64,000 nucleotides of DNA, from positions 744,001 through 808,000 of the forward strand of contig NZ_JAUOTO010000001.1 in NCBI RefSeq assembly GCF_030546645.1, given 5' to 3'. Source of the DNA: Flavitalea plasmicola. Lineage in GTDB: Bacteria; Bacteroidota; Bacteroidia; Chitinophagales; Chitinophagaceae. A model generated the notes under the pieces. That model was not told the origin of the DNA, did no database searches, and was given only the letters and a program-made list of their open reading frames with translations. The translations under genes were made by a program, and so were the position numbers. Positions within the stretch are counted from its first letter, which is position 1. Each line of letters opens with the position of its first letter. Positions 17,441-26,694 of this stretch are shown here, piece after piece.

Positions 17441-20400
17441 AGTTTTTACTGTTTATGTCATCAGGATCCAGGGATACATTATGATAAGGCTTGCCGCCCG
17501 CGATCCATCGGTAGACGGCAGGCAGGAAGAACAGGACGCTGCCGGTGGAGAACAACAGCCCTCCTATGACGGCAATGGCCAGCGGTGCGGTCTGGTCCCC
17601 TCCTTCGCTGATACCGATGGCCATGGGGATCATGCCGGCGATCATGGCAGCGCTGGTCATCAGGATCGGACGGAAACGGGCCTCTGCCGCATTCAGATGT
17701 GGCAGGGAATTCCCTTCTTTCCGTGCACGTTCAGCCTGGGTGATAAATAATACGGCATTGGCAATGGAGACGCCCGCCGCCATAATAGTTCCCATATAGG
17801 ATTGGATATTGAGGGAATGCCCCGTCACATACAGCATGGCCAGCGCACCTGCGACAACGGCGGGCGTCACCGCCACCGTGACGACGGCCACCCGGAACGA
17901 TTGAAAGTAAATGGCCATCGACAAAAAAATGGCGACGATAGCGATGAGCAGGCCGAACCGGAGGTTCTGCAATGTCTGGTCCAGCAGCTCAGGCTGGCCG
18001 CGCAGCAATATCTTCGCGCCGGCAGGGAGCTTGCCCATCGAGGAGATGGCGGCCCGCACTTTCGTGAAGGCGCTCCCCGCGTCTTCTTTATGTACGTTGG
18101 CCGTCACTGTTACATACCGCTGCTGGTTCAGCCTGTCGTATTCCCCCGGGATGGTCGTGCGCGTGAGACGGCTGACTTCACTAAGATAATGCGTATTGCC
18201 TGCCCCGGAAGAAACGGGGACCATTTCCAATGCGCCGGTGCTGTTCATGCTGTATTCGGGATATTGCACCTGTACCTGGTAGGCTGTGCCCGTCGTCTTG
18301 TCAAGCCAGTAGCTGGGCATGGTGAAGCGGCTGGAAGAAGTGGCGGCGACCGTGCTCCGCGCGATCTGGTCTCCGGAGATGCCGAGCGCAGCCGCCTTCA
18401 CGCGGTCCATATCCACGCGGATGGCCGGATAGTCCAGGGGCGTTGCGATCTGTACGTCCCTCAGCGCCGGTGTCTGTTGCAGTTTTTGCACCAGCTGCCG
18501 GGCGATCTTTTGCCCCTCGCCCAGGTTGCGGTCCACCACGGCAATTTCCACGGGGTTGCTGCTGCCCAGGTTCAACACCTGTTCGACGATGTCTCCCGGC
18601 TCGAAAGACAGCCGCGCTGCCGGCATCTCTTTTGCCGCCGCGGATCGCAGCTGTTCCCGGAAAGCCTCGATAGGTAGGCTGCCCCGCCGAAGCTTGATCC
18701 TTGTCACTGATTCCTGGGGGCCGCTGGTCCATAGATGAATATAGTTGACAGGATAGCTGGAAGGCTGGGTGCCTATGAATGCCGAAGTGATCTCCACCTG
18801 GCCCTTTCCGGCGATGCGCTCGGCCAGGCCAAGCAACTGGCGGGTGGCGTCTTCCGTCCGCTCGAACCGCGTGCCCACGGGCAGGCGGAGACGGACCTGT
18901 GCCTGACCGCTGTCGCCGGGAGGGAAGAGCTCCGTACCCGTGGACGCAAACAGCAGGACCGCAAGCCCGACCGTAATGAGGACAAACAGGCTGGCGGCTA
19001 TGACATGGCGCCCCTGGAACTTACTTCCCAGACGCACATAACGGTCTTTCAATCGACTGAAAAAAGTCTTATCACCTGCCGGACCTTGCTTATGCAGCGC
19101 TTCCCTCATCCACCAGTTGGCCATCACGGGTACAAAGCTCTGGGACAAAAGGAAGGAAGCGATCATGGCAAAGCCCACTGCCAGCGACAAAGGCAGGAAC
19201 AATGCTTTAGGTACGCCGTTCATGAACAAGGCCGGCACGAAGACGGCCAGGATGCTGAGCAGGATCAGCAGCTTCGGCGCGGCTATCTCCCTGCACGCAT
19301 CGGCGATGGCGCGGGCCCTGTGTTTGCCGCCTTCCTGGTGGCGGTGGATGTTTTCCACCGTGACGGTGGCTTCGTCCACCAGTATACCAACGGACAAAGC
19401 CAGCCCGCCCAGGGTCATGATATTGATGGTCTGTCCGGAAAGATAAAGGGCCGTGACGGCGGCCAGCAGGGCGAGCGGAATGGTGAGGATGACGATCAGG
19501 GCGCTGCGACCGTCCCGAAGGAATAGCAGCACCACCAGCCCCGTGAGCAGGGCGCCCAGCCCGCCCTCGATCAGCACGCTCTTCAGTGAATTGATAACAT
19601 AGCCTGACTGGTCGAATGCATACGTCACTTTTATATCAGGGGGGATGGCCGCCTGCATGTCCGGTAAGGCCGCTTTCACATGCTGGACCACGTCCCAGGT
19701 GGAAGCATCGGCCCGCTTCGTGACGGGAATGTATACGGATCGCTTGCCGTTGATCAATGCATAGCTGGTCGTCACATCCGCCCCCAGGCTGACAGTCGCG
19801 ATGTCCCTGACATAGACGGAAGGGCCGCCGCCCGTTCGCAATGGCATGCTCTGCAGGTCCTGCAGACCTTCGATCACACTGTTTTGAGGGGTGATATAAG
19901 TGGTGTCGCCGATGCGGACATTGCCCGCCGGGCTGATGGTATTGAACTTCGCAAGCGTCTGCACCACTTCGTCGGCAGAAAGGTTATAGCTGCGCAATTT
20001 GCCGGGATCTACTGTGATCAGCACCGTCTTTTGATTGCCGCCGAAGGGCGGTGGCGCCGACACGCCGGGAAGGGTAGCGAACATCGGCCTGACCCGGAAG
20101 AGCGCAAGGTCCGAGATCTCGCCCAGGCTCCGGCTTTCAGAGCTGAAGACCAGCTGACCGACAGGTACGCTGCCGGCATCAAAACGGGTCACAAAGGGCG
20201 GTACGGTTCCCGGCGGCATGAAGGCCCGGGCCCGGTTGACATACCCCACCACTTCCGCCATCGCCTGGCTCATATCCGTGCCTTCGTTGAATTCCAGCTT
20301 GATGAGGGCGGCGCCCTGGATGCTTTTCGACACGACATACTTCACACCCGTGATATACAGGAAGTGATACTCATAGTAGGAAGTGACAAATCCTTCCATT

Positions 20401-20573
20401 TGTTCCGGCGAAAGGCCGCCATAGGGTTGTGCAACATACACCGTAGGCAGCCCCAGGCGGGGAAAGATATCTATTTTGGAATTCCTGATGGAAAGATAAG
20501 AGAAGAACAGGATGGCAAGAACAGCAACGAGGACCGTGACGGGATGGCGCAGGGCCGATGATATTAATTTCAT
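17415..20573 (-). CDS. RND-family efflux pump inner-membrane subunit
   Basis: About 1052 residues of the AcrB/CusA type with 12 TM helices and two large periplasmic loops. TM1 follows the start MKLISSALRHPVTV. The proton-relay region of TM4 reads LSVGILVDEATVTVEN, with DE in place of the common DD. The repeat-two region carries MGTIMAAGVSIANAVL. I chose ATG 20573 because it gives the canonical short cytosolic N-terminus and overlaps the TolC stop by 4 bp (ATGA); an upstream start at 20645 would add 24 untypical residues. Substrate class (drug or metal) is not clear. Confidence 0.95.
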   Translation of the reverse strand: MKLISSALRHPVTVLVAVLAILFFSYLSIRNSKIDIFPRLGLPTVYVAQPYGGLSPEQMEGFVTSYYEYHFLYITGVKYVVSKSIQGAALIKLEFNEGTDMSQAMAEVVGYVNRARAFMPPGTVPPFVTRFDAGSVPVGQLVFSSESRSLGEISDLALFRVRPMFATLPGVSAPPPFGGNQKTVLITVDPGKLRSYNLSADEVVQTLAKFNTISPAGNVRIGDTTYITPQNSVIEGLQDLQSMPLRTGGGPSVYVRDIATVSLGADVTTSYALINGKRSVYIPVTKRADASTWDVVQHVKAALPDMQAAIPPDIKVTYAFDQSGYVINSLKSVLIEGGLGALLTGLVVLLFLRDGRSALIVILTIPLALLAAVTALYLSGQTINIMTLGGLALSVGILVDEATVTVENIHRHQEGGKHRARAIADACREIAAPKLLILLSILAVFVPALFMNGVPKALFLPLSLAVGFAMIASFLLSQSFVPVMANWWMREALHKQGPAGDKTFFSRLKDRYVRLGSKFQGRHVIAASLFVLITVGLAVLLFASTGTELFPPGDSGQAQVRLRLPVGTRFERTEDATRQLLGLAERIAGKGQVEITSAFIGTQPSSYPVNYIHLWTSGPQESVTRIKLRRGSLPIEAFREQLRSAAAKEMPAARLSFEPGDIVEQVLNLGSSNPVEIAVVDRNLGEGQKIARQLVQKLQQTPALRDVQIATPLDYPAIRVDMDRVKAAALGISGDQIARSTVAATSSSRFTMPSYWLDKTTGTAYQVQVQYPEYSMNSTGALEMVPVSSGAGNTHYLSEVSRLTRTTIPGEYDRLNQQRYVTVTANVHKEDAGSAFTKVRAAISSMGKLPAGAKILLRGQPELLDQTLQNLRFGLLIAIVAIFLSMAIYFQSFRVAVVTVAVTPAVVAGALAMLYVTGHSLNIQSYMGTIMAAGVSIANAVLFITQAERARKEGNSLPHLNAAEARFRPILMTSAAMIAGMIPMAIGISEGGDQTAPLAIAVIGGLLFSTGSVLFFLPAVYRWIAGGKPYHNVSLDPDDINSKNYDHPAPSI

Positions 20574-21964
20574 GGTTGGCTGACTTGATCGGTGAAAAGA
20601 CTGAGGCGGCCCGCAACAACGGCCATGTCGAGCAAGGATCTCCATGCCTGGACATAAGCTCCGGCCTGGGCTATTTCCGCCTGCAGCAGCTGATACCTCG
20701 CCTGTTCCAGCCGGGTGTAATCGATCAGCCCGTTGTCATAGCTGAGCTGCAAACCCTGGTAGGCCAATTGCTGTGCACGGGTCACCGTGGGGATACGTTC
20801 CGCAATAAGCCGGCTCTGTTGATAGTTGCGATGGGCCGTTTCCATTTGTTTGCTGAGATCCAGCGACACCTGCGCCAGCTGTGCCTCATCGGCTGCCAGC
20901 AAGCTGCGGTATTGCTTTTTCTGCAGGCCTATCCGGGAGAACTGGAGGATGGGGAAGCTCACCTGGAAGCCCGCGCCATAGTTATCGTGGGTCAGCCTCC
21001 AGCCGTCGGACTTGTTGATCGTTCCATTCGACAGGATACCCGAGCCACGGCCGTAGGCATTGGCCCATATGTCCAGCTGCGGGCGCCAGGATCGCTGTAT
21101 TTCTTTCAGTGAAGAAAAGCTGAGGTCTTTTTTAGCCTTGTACCAGCCATACTGCGGGTTGTCGGTGACGGAAAGGGTGGTGTCGGAGAACCGCGGCGTG
21201 CTGATGGCGAAAAGCGTGTCGGTGAGCGCAAGATCCTCCGTTGCGCCGGCGAAGGCCAGTAGCCTGGTAAGCTCGACCGCTTGAGCATCGAGGGTACGCT
21301 GGGCTCCCAAAAGGTCGATCTCGGACTGGGCCAGCGCGGCCTGGAACTGGATCGTGTCGATGCCCGGGCGGAGCCCTTCTTTGGCCAGGTCAAGGGATTG
21401 CCGCAGCTCGCCGCGGGTGCGGTCCGTGTTGGCCTGCAGGCTTGCCAGCAGCTTTTTAAGATAGACAAGGTCGAGATAGATATTCAGGACCGCATACTGT
21501 TGCCGGAAAACGGCATCATTATATTCGGCATTGGCAAGCTTGTATTGTGCTGCCGCTTTGTCGATGGCGGCGGCACGCTGGCCAAAGGTCAAAGGCGACC
21601 ACTTCAGCAGGGCCGTCAACGCCGTACCCGGTACAAGGTCATACGTATTGGAGGCAACAGGTGGTCCCGAAATAGGCATGAACAATCCGGGATAGCTCAT
21701 GCCCGTGACATTATTGAATGTGGCATAGCCCGCCTGGTAGCCGGCAGTGAGATCAGGAACCAGCGTATTCCGGGCCAGGCTGGTATTGTAGCCCGCGGCA
21801 GTAGCCCGTTCTTTGGAAGCCTGCAGCTGCGGCTGCTGCGTCTGCACCAGCGACAGCGCCTCCCGGATGGAAAGGGCCTTTGGCTGCGCATGGCAGGGCA
21901 CGATCATACAGGCCACGCTCGTGGAGGATACCAGGGTCCGCCAATTGATTGAAAATAAACGCAT
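20570..21964 (-). CDS. TolC-family outer-membrane channel
   Basis: 464 residues with a signal peptide (SVACMIVPCHAQ) and two repeated outer-membrane efflux protein units rich in long helices (for example QQPQLQASKERATAAGYN and DLSKQMETAHRNYQQSRL). The trimer provides the outer-membrane duct for the RND pump encoded next, whose start overlaps this stop by 4 bp. It is the first efflux structural gene, 62 bp after the AraC regulator on the same strand. Confidence 0.93.
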   Translation of the reverse strand: MRLFSINWRTLVSSTSVACMIVPCHAQPKALSIREALSLVQTQQPQLQASKERATAAGYNTSLARNTLVPDLTAGYQAGYATFNNVTGMSYPGLFMPISGPPVASNTYDLVPGTALTALLKWSPLTFGQRAAAIDKAAAQYKLANAEYNDAVFRQQYAVLNIYLDLVYLKKLLASLQANTDRTRGELRQSLDLAKEGLRPGIDTIQFQAALAQSEIDLLGAQRTLDAQAVELTRLLAFAGATEDLALTDTLFAISTPRFSDTTLSVTDNPQYGWYKAKKDLSFSSLKEIQRSWRPQLDIWANAYGRGSGILSNGTINKSDGWRLTHDNYGAGFQVSFPILQFSRIGLQKKQYRSLLAADEAQLAQVSLDLSKQMETAHRNYQQSRLIAERIPTVTRAQQLAYQGLQLSYDNGLIDYTRLEQARYQLLQAEIAQAGAYVQAWRSLLDMAVVAGRLSLFTDQVSQP

Positions 21965-22026
21965 GCAATGAATGGAATTGCAGGCAAATTAGAGAGGGTA
22001 GATAAGATAGGATGGTGAAAACGACC

Positions 22027-22884
22027 CTATTGATGGTGATTTTGAAAATGTTGCTTCCGGTATGCTTCGGGCGTCAGCTGCTCGTATTGCTTAAAGAATT
22101 TAATAAAGTAGGACGGGTCTTTAAAACTAAGCTTGTAGGCGATTTCACCCACGTGGCTGTCCGTATACAGCAAGAGCCGGCGCGCTTCTCCCATGATAAA
22201 TTGGTCCACCACCTCGCTGGCGCTCTGGTGCGCCGCTTTGCGGCAGGCGGCATTCAGATTTTGGGGGGTAGTATCCAACTGCCTGGCCAGCACGCCCACC
22301 TTCCGCTGGATGGCCGGACGGGTTAGCAGAAGGTCGATCAGCCGGGCATACAGCCGCGTCTGCACGCCCGTGTGCAGGAAGCTATTACGCCCTTTTTCAA
22401 GCAGCATGGCGACCAGGCTTTTCAGTAGGCCGTCGATACTGTGATGTTCATACGCAGTGGGAGAGACGGATTGCGCCACCAGCAGGGGAAACAGGGCCGC
22501 CAGGTCATCGGCGTCATCCAGGTAAAGACAGTTGGCATGCCAGATAAGATGGAGCAGCTGTTTCAGCGGCTCGTCGCGGCTCTGCTGAAGAAAGGTGTTT
22601 TTGAGGATGATGACATATCCGTCGGGGTCATTGTCCAGTTGCCAGTTATGCACCTGGTCACGATTGATAAAAAAGAACACGGGAGGCTTGATGTCATAGC
22701 AGTGGCCGTCTATCCAATGCTGCCCGCTGCCCCTGGAAAGGTATACGATCTCGAAGTATTGCTTATGCTTATGAGGTGGTGTGACCAGCGTTCCTTTCCG
22801 GAAAGGTTCCACCTTAATATGCTTTTCAGGGCTAATCTTATTCTTGGTTGGAATCAGCTGTTTCAACGCAATTAAGGTAATCAT
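22027..22884 (-). CDS. AraC-family transcriptional regulator
   Basis: 285 residues: an N-terminal cupin sensor (about 25-110, PPHKHKQYFEIVYLSRGSG) and a C-terminal double helix-turn-helix (about 190-280) with VGEIAYKLSFKDPSYFIKFF and LTPEAYRKQ. It lies 62 bp upstream of the TolC-RND operon and probably controls it. Its ATG overlaps the stop of the DUF3570 gene by 4 bp (ATGA), so it may also be translated from the transcript of that upstream cluster. The inducer is unknown. Confidence 0.92.
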   Translation of the reverse strand: MITLIALKQLIPTKNKISPEKHIKVEPFRKGTLVTPPHKHKQYFEIVYLSRGSGQHWIDGHCYDIKPPVFFFINRDQVHNWQLDNDPDGYVIILKNTFLQQSRDEPLKQLLHLIWHANCLYLDDADDLAALFPLLVAQSVSPTAYEHHSIDGLLKSLVAMLLEKGRNSFLHTGVQTRLYARLIDLLLTRPAIQRKVGVLARQLDTTPQNLNAACRKAAHQSASEVVDQFIMGEARRLLLYTDSHVGEIAYKLSFKDPSYFIKFFKQYEQLTPEAYRKQHFQNHHQ

Positions 22885-24086
22885 TTAAACTGCAAATGCA
22901 AAGAGATCACGTCCGATACCAGGTCCGTTGTCTGCGTGTAATGCCCGTATCGAAGCTCCAGCGCGCTCAGGTGCGTGCCGAAGATACCTTTCGGAGGCGC
23001 CAGCCGGATGCCGGCCCCGAAGAAATTGCTGGAAAAGGCAGACAGCGCATAATTGCTGGTGTAATAGGTATCCGTGGCGGCATGCTGTGCATAGGGCGCG
23101 AAATAATTGGCCGCTGTTTGTGTGTAATATCGGTAGAAAGGCGACACGGAAAAGAAAGGGGTCAGCTTCACCGGCACTTCCAGGCTGGCCGTATGCGATC
23201 GCACACCCCAATTGTCCTGGTAGTAGCGGTAATAGCTCCGCAGGATCACCTTGTCGCCCAGGAAATAGTTCAGCCGCACACCGACAGGCAGCTTGAAGCG
23301 GTTCGAGGGCAGGTTTTCAACGGCGTCGTTGCCATCCGTGAAATATACTCGGTGGAAGGGCAGCCCCAGGTAACCATGCTGCTGAACAAGGTCCAGCAGG
23401 AAGCTGGCCTGCAGGCGGCTGTTGATCACCTGTGAAAAAGAGAAAGAGGCCGTATAGGTCTGGCGGGGACTGGAGCCGTAGTCAGGATGGTTTTCCTCAT
23501 CACGGCCGCCGCCATAGGTGCGTGCCGGCTCGAACTCCGATGGATAGATGAGCTTCACCCTGTCGAAATAACCGCTGAGCTTCAGCCCAAACTCGCCGTT
23601 GTTCTTTGTTTTTTTGGTTGCACCCGCGCTGGCGCCAATGGATTGATAGTTGAATTCATTCGAGTAGTAGGCGCCGAGGCTGAAGGAGGTGCCCTTCTTT
23701 TCATTCTCCCGCGTCCAGTCCAATGAAGGATAGATGCGCGTGCCGTCGGTCCTTCGACTGGCGCCTGTCTTTGAAATATAGGCCTGTGATGCGGCCGTAT
23801 GGATGTCGATGCCCACCCCGGCCGTCAACGTATTCTTTCTTTGATGGGCATCCCATCCCACCCATTTCAGCTCGAGACCATTGGCAAGGTCCGTGACCTT
23901 TTCGGAACCGATGCCCCCTTGTATAGCGGAATGGTCACCCCGCTGGGTGTAGTAGCTGGAGACCAGGTTCACTTCGTCCAGTTGCAGCTTTCTCGGCTTA
24001 AATGCAGCAGAGTCTTTTGTCACCTGGGAAAAAGCATGCAGCAACATAAAATACATGCCGACGACGGTCAGACAGATCTTTTTCAT
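22881..24086 (-). CDS. DUF3570 outer-membrane beta-barrel protein
   Basis: 401 residues with a signal peptide (MLLHAFSQ) and regular amphipathic beta strands with aromatic belts (YYRYYQDNWGV, YYTSNYALSAF), ending in the outer-membrane-like LHLQFK. DUF3570 proteins commonly occur beside DUF4266, ApbE and a thioredoxin-like protein, as here. The biochemical role of the family is not established. A barrel linked to an exported flavin-dependent redox process is inference from context. The stop is coupled to the AraC gene start. Confidence 0.85.
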   Translation of the reverse strand: MKKICLTVVGMYFMLLHAFSQVTKDSAAFKPRKLQLDEVNLVSSYYTQRGDHSAIQGGIGSEKVTDLANGLELKWVGWDAHQRKNTLTAGVGIDIHTAASQAYISKTGASRRTDGTRIYPSLDWTRENEKKGTSFSLGAYYSNEFNYQSIGASAGATKKTKNNGEFGLKLSGYFDRVKLIYPSEFEPARTYGGGRDEENHPDYGSSPRQTYTASFSFSQVINSRLQASFLLDLVQQHGYLGLPFHRVYFTDGNDAVENLPSNRFKLPVGVRLNYFLGDKVILRSYYRYYQDNWGVRSHTASLEVPVKLTPFFSVSPFYRYYTQTAANYFAPYAQHAATDTYYTSNYALSAFSSNFFGAGIRLAPPKGIFGTHLSALELRYGHYTQTTDLVSDVISLHLQFK

Positions 24087-24109
24087 GGAAATGTATTACG
24101 CGATGATTT

Positions 24110-24334
24110 TTAATTACAGCCGCAGCCGCCTCCTGTTTTTCCGCCGTTGGCGCCGGCGGCGCCTTCCCGGTAGGACTGGAAATTAAGCTCATTCTTTTCC
24201 ACTTTCCGGCTGGACAGGCTCATCTCTGAATCGTTGATCCGGCTTTTCTGGTATTCTTTCACCGACGTGCATGCCGACATTACCACGCAGGTCAACACCG
24301 CGAGGCCTCCTGAAAGAAAAATGCTTTTTTTCAT
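24110..24334 (-). CDS. DUF4266 small lipoprotein with GGCGC tail
   Basis: 74 residues: a lipoprotein signal ending VMSAC, a short polar region (VKEYQKSRINDSEM), NFQSYREGAAGANGG and a tail reading GGGCGCN. The tail, with two cysteines in a glycine run, is the family hallmark and could bind metal or cofactor or be modified; this is not known. The start overlaps the ApbE stop by 4 bp. It is the smallest member of the thioredoxin-ApbE-DUF4266-DUF3570 cluster. Confidence 0.85.
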   Translation of the reverse strand: MKKSIFLSGGLAVLTCVVMSACTSVKEYQKSRINDSEMSLSSRKVEKNELNFQSYREGAAGANGGKTGGGCGCN

Positions 24335-25311
24335 TGCTGTTGTTTAGAAAAATGTATGTGGTCCGATGTATATACTACGTCGTCGTCATCTATCAATATC
24401 GCCTCGATGTCTCTCATCTGGTTGATCATATCGAGTCCCGCCCTGATGCCCATGATCATGACAGGGGTGGCCATGGCATCGGCGATCTCAGCGTTCGGGC
24501 ACAGGATGGTCACGCTTTTGATGCCCGTGACAGGCAGGCCGGTCCTGGGATTGATCGTATGGGAATATCGTTTTCCATCGATGATGACATACTTTTCATA
24601 ATTGCCCGAAGTTGCCAGCGCAAGCCCCGTGACATTCAAATAGGAAAAGATCTGTCCCGCCGAATTGGGGTTGACAATGCCAATGGTCCAGGGTTCTCCG
24701 CCAGGCTGATAGCCCCATGCTGTCAGGTCTCCGGAAGCATTTACGACGCCGCTGGCGACACCCATTTGCTGCATGACCGCCTTGGCCCTTTCAGCGGCAT
24801 AACCTTTCCCGATGCCGCCAAAACCGATGCGCATTCCTTTTTCTTTCAGGAACACCGTGTGATTTTCCTTATCCAGGAGAATATGTTGGTAATTGATCAG
24901 CCGCACCATCCGCCTGGCAGTGGCTGCATCCGGCAGCGCCCGCATCGTGGTATCGAAATTCCACAATCCCTTGTCCACGGAGCCGTACGTAATATCGAAG
25001 GCGCCCTGGGTGACCTGGGAGATGCGGATAGATCGTTCGATAAGGGCGAAGGTTTCAGCGCTTACCCGCACCGGCGCCAGCCCGGCATGGGCATTGATAA
25101 GGCTGGTCTCGCTGCCCTCGTCATAGGTGGTAAGTAAAGTTTCGATGCGTTGGATCTCCCGGACACCGGCATCGATCCGGTGGTGGGCCCATTCTTCCTC
25201 TTCAGCTACGACGCTTAGCTCGAAATGGTTGCCCATGAGCTTCATCGCACGCTTAAAGATCTGTTGCTGCACAGGAGCTTTCGGGACCTTAATGTGTTTT
25301 GCCGGCGTCAA
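24331..25311 (-). CDS. apbE: FAD:protein FMN transferase (ApbE family)
   Basis: 326 residues. ApbE enzymes attach FMN from FAD to a threonine or serine of target proteins through a phosphoester bond. Motifs are TYDEGSETSLIN, GAFDITYGSVDKGLW, GFGGIGKGYAAERA, VNASGDLTAWG, LATSGNYEKY, YSHTINPRTGLPV and the metal-binding stretch NAEIADAMAT. No signal peptide or lipobox is visible, whereas many ApbE proteins are exported, so it may act in the cytosol or be secreted otherwise. It overlaps the thioredoxin gene by 23 bp. The flavinylation target is not evident in the window. Confidence 0.92.
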   Translation of the reverse strand: MTPAKHIKVPKAPVQQQIFKRAMKLMGNHFELSVVAEEEEWAHHRIDAGVREIQRIETLLTTYDEGSETSLINAHAGLAPVRVSAETFALIERSIRISQVTQGAFDITYGSVDKGLWNFDTTMRALPDAATARRMVRLINYQHILLDKENHTVFLKEKGMRIGFGGIGKGYAAERAKAVMQQMGVASGVVNASGDLTAWGYQPGGEPWTIGIVNPNSAGQIFSYLNVTGLALATSGNYEKYVIIDGKRYSHTINPRTGLPVTGIKSVTILCPNAEIADAMATPVMIMGIRAGLDMINQMRDIEAILIDDDDVVYTSDHIHFSKQQQ

Positions 25312-25735
25312 TGATGGATCGTATCTCTGAAGTGAATGGATCGGGTTTTATCGAAGGGTTGCCTTCCCATTGATGGATCACTTTTCCTTCAGCATTCAGT
25401 AAAAGCGTTAAAGGAAATTTCCCCTGCGAATTATAATGGTCAGCCAGCTGATCGTTCTGCTGCTGCTGTTCTTTCGACAGCTGATTTTTTTTCATACGGG
25501 GAAAATCGGCGTTCACCAGCACCAGGGTGCTGTCCGCAAATGCCATAAAAGCCGGCGAGTCAAAGACTTCCTTGCGCAGCATGATACAGGGCCCGCACCA
25601 GTCGCTGCCCGAAAAGTTCAGCAGGATATAGCGGTGCTCCTTCCGGGCGATCTCTTTGGCTTCCTGTAAACTGTTATGCCATGGCGAAGGCGGGGTCAGG
25701 CTCAGGAACCCAAGCAGGAAAAGCGCTTTAAGCAT
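25289..25735 (-). CDS. Exported thioredoxin-fold protein
   Basis: 148 residues with a signal-peptide-like N-terminus (MLKALFLLGFLSLTPPSP) and a thioredoxin-fold domain with an intact WCGPC motif (C47, C50) in NFSGSDWCGPC, then GKFPLTLLLNAEGKV including the cis-Pro region. It probably keeps periplasmic cysteines reduced or oxidised for partners in the same cluster. It is the first gene of the thioredoxin-ApbE-DUF4266-DUF3570 run. Confidence 0.9.
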   Translation of the reverse strand: MLKALFLLGFLSLTPPSPWHNSLQEAKEIARKEHRYILLNFSGSDWCGPCIMLRKEVFDSPAFMAFADSTLVLVNADFPRMKKNQLSKEQQQQNDQLADHYNSQGKFPLTLLLNAEGKVIHQWEGNPSIKPDPFTSEIRSIIDAGKTH

Positions 25736-25801
25736 TATTCAGAAACTTTGATGTTATAACGTCAATTACGGATGAAGGTTTGTTTAGGTTGTGTTAAAAC
25801 C

Positions 25802-26575
25802 TTATTTTTTATGGAACCTGTATCCTAGAATGATCTTAAAGATATCATTGTCTGTGCTTTGCGTAAGGCCCAGGCCGTAGCCGACATTTAACTCCCAGTC
25901 CGGGGACCAGTCCAGGTCCACCGCCACGAAGATCTGATGCCCCTGGTTCTGATAAGAGGGGATATTATTCAGGGGGCCCAGCGCACCATAGTATTCAAAG
26001 CCGGCTGCAATGATCTTCGTGACATCGTAGGATGCTTTTAAATTAGGAGAGAATTCATAACCGGCATTCTTGTTTATCCCGTGAAAGGACTTGTCAAAAG
26101 TAGGGTTGAAGGAAAAATAAAACTTCCCCCATTGCTTGTCCACGATCGGCCTGATCTCCAGGCTCCAGTCATCCTCGCTGAACTCCCTTTTCTGGTAGCC
26201 GGCTTCCAGCGAAAGGCTAACTCCCACAGGCCATCCCCAGGACGCAGGCGCCATCACCCGCGGCCGGATATGGCTGCCGACATAGTTGGTGCGGTTGTTA
26301 TTTCCGATGGTGTTAAAGATATAAAAGCCCGTTTCGAACCAGGAGTTCCATCCATGGGTGATCTCGATGGTCTCATGCAGTACATGGTTGGTGGGCAATA
26401 CTTTGCTTTGGATAGTCTTCGATCCGTCAATGGTAAAGTTGCTGTGCAGCTCCACCATCGTACTGCCTTTATTGACCGTCGGCGACGCGTAGACCTGGAT
26501 CTCGTAGTCATCCTGGCCTGATGTTATAAGTGGGAACACCAGTGTCATGAGTAGTAGATGAAGCAATATTCTCAT
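25802..26575 (-). CDS. Outer-membrane beta-barrel protein of unknown function
   Basis: 257 residues with a signal peptide (LVFPLITSGQ) and alternating beta strands with many aromatics (GWNSWFETGFYIFNT, EWELNVGYGLGLT-like segments), ending GYRFHKK. The pattern is a small outer-membrane barrel, somewhat like porin-like meta-pathway proteins. I do not recognise a specific family. It is 66 bp upstream of the thioredoxin gene on the same strand and could share its transcript. Confidence 0.7.
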   Translation of the reverse strand: MRILLHLLLMTLVFPLITSGQDDYEIQVYASPTVNKGSTMVELHSNFTIDGSKTIQSKVLPTNHVLHETIEITHGWNSWFETGFYIFNTIGNNNRTNYVGSHIRPRVMAPASWGWPVGVSLSLEAGYQKREFSEDDWSLEIRPIVDKQWGKFYFSFNPTFDKSFHGINKNAGYEFSPNLKASYDVTKIIAAGFEYYGALGPLNNIPSYQNQGHQIFVAVDLDWSPDWELNVGYGLGLTQSTDNDIFKIILGYRFHKK

Positions 26576-26694
26576 GAATATGAAGTCTTTGGTTTATGCA
26601 AACTGCTGCAAGATGCATCCCAATTCTGGAGGATTCTTGAAGTTACGGATCCATCACCAAAAGTGGCAGATTGGTCACTTTTTTCACTGTTTAA

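Noticed and set aside
24110-24334. DUF4266 protein as a ribosomally made modified peptide precursor
   Set aside because: The GGGCGCN tail is suggestive, but no modifying enzyme or peptide exporter is adjacent and the protein has a lipoprotein signal. Not enough evidence.
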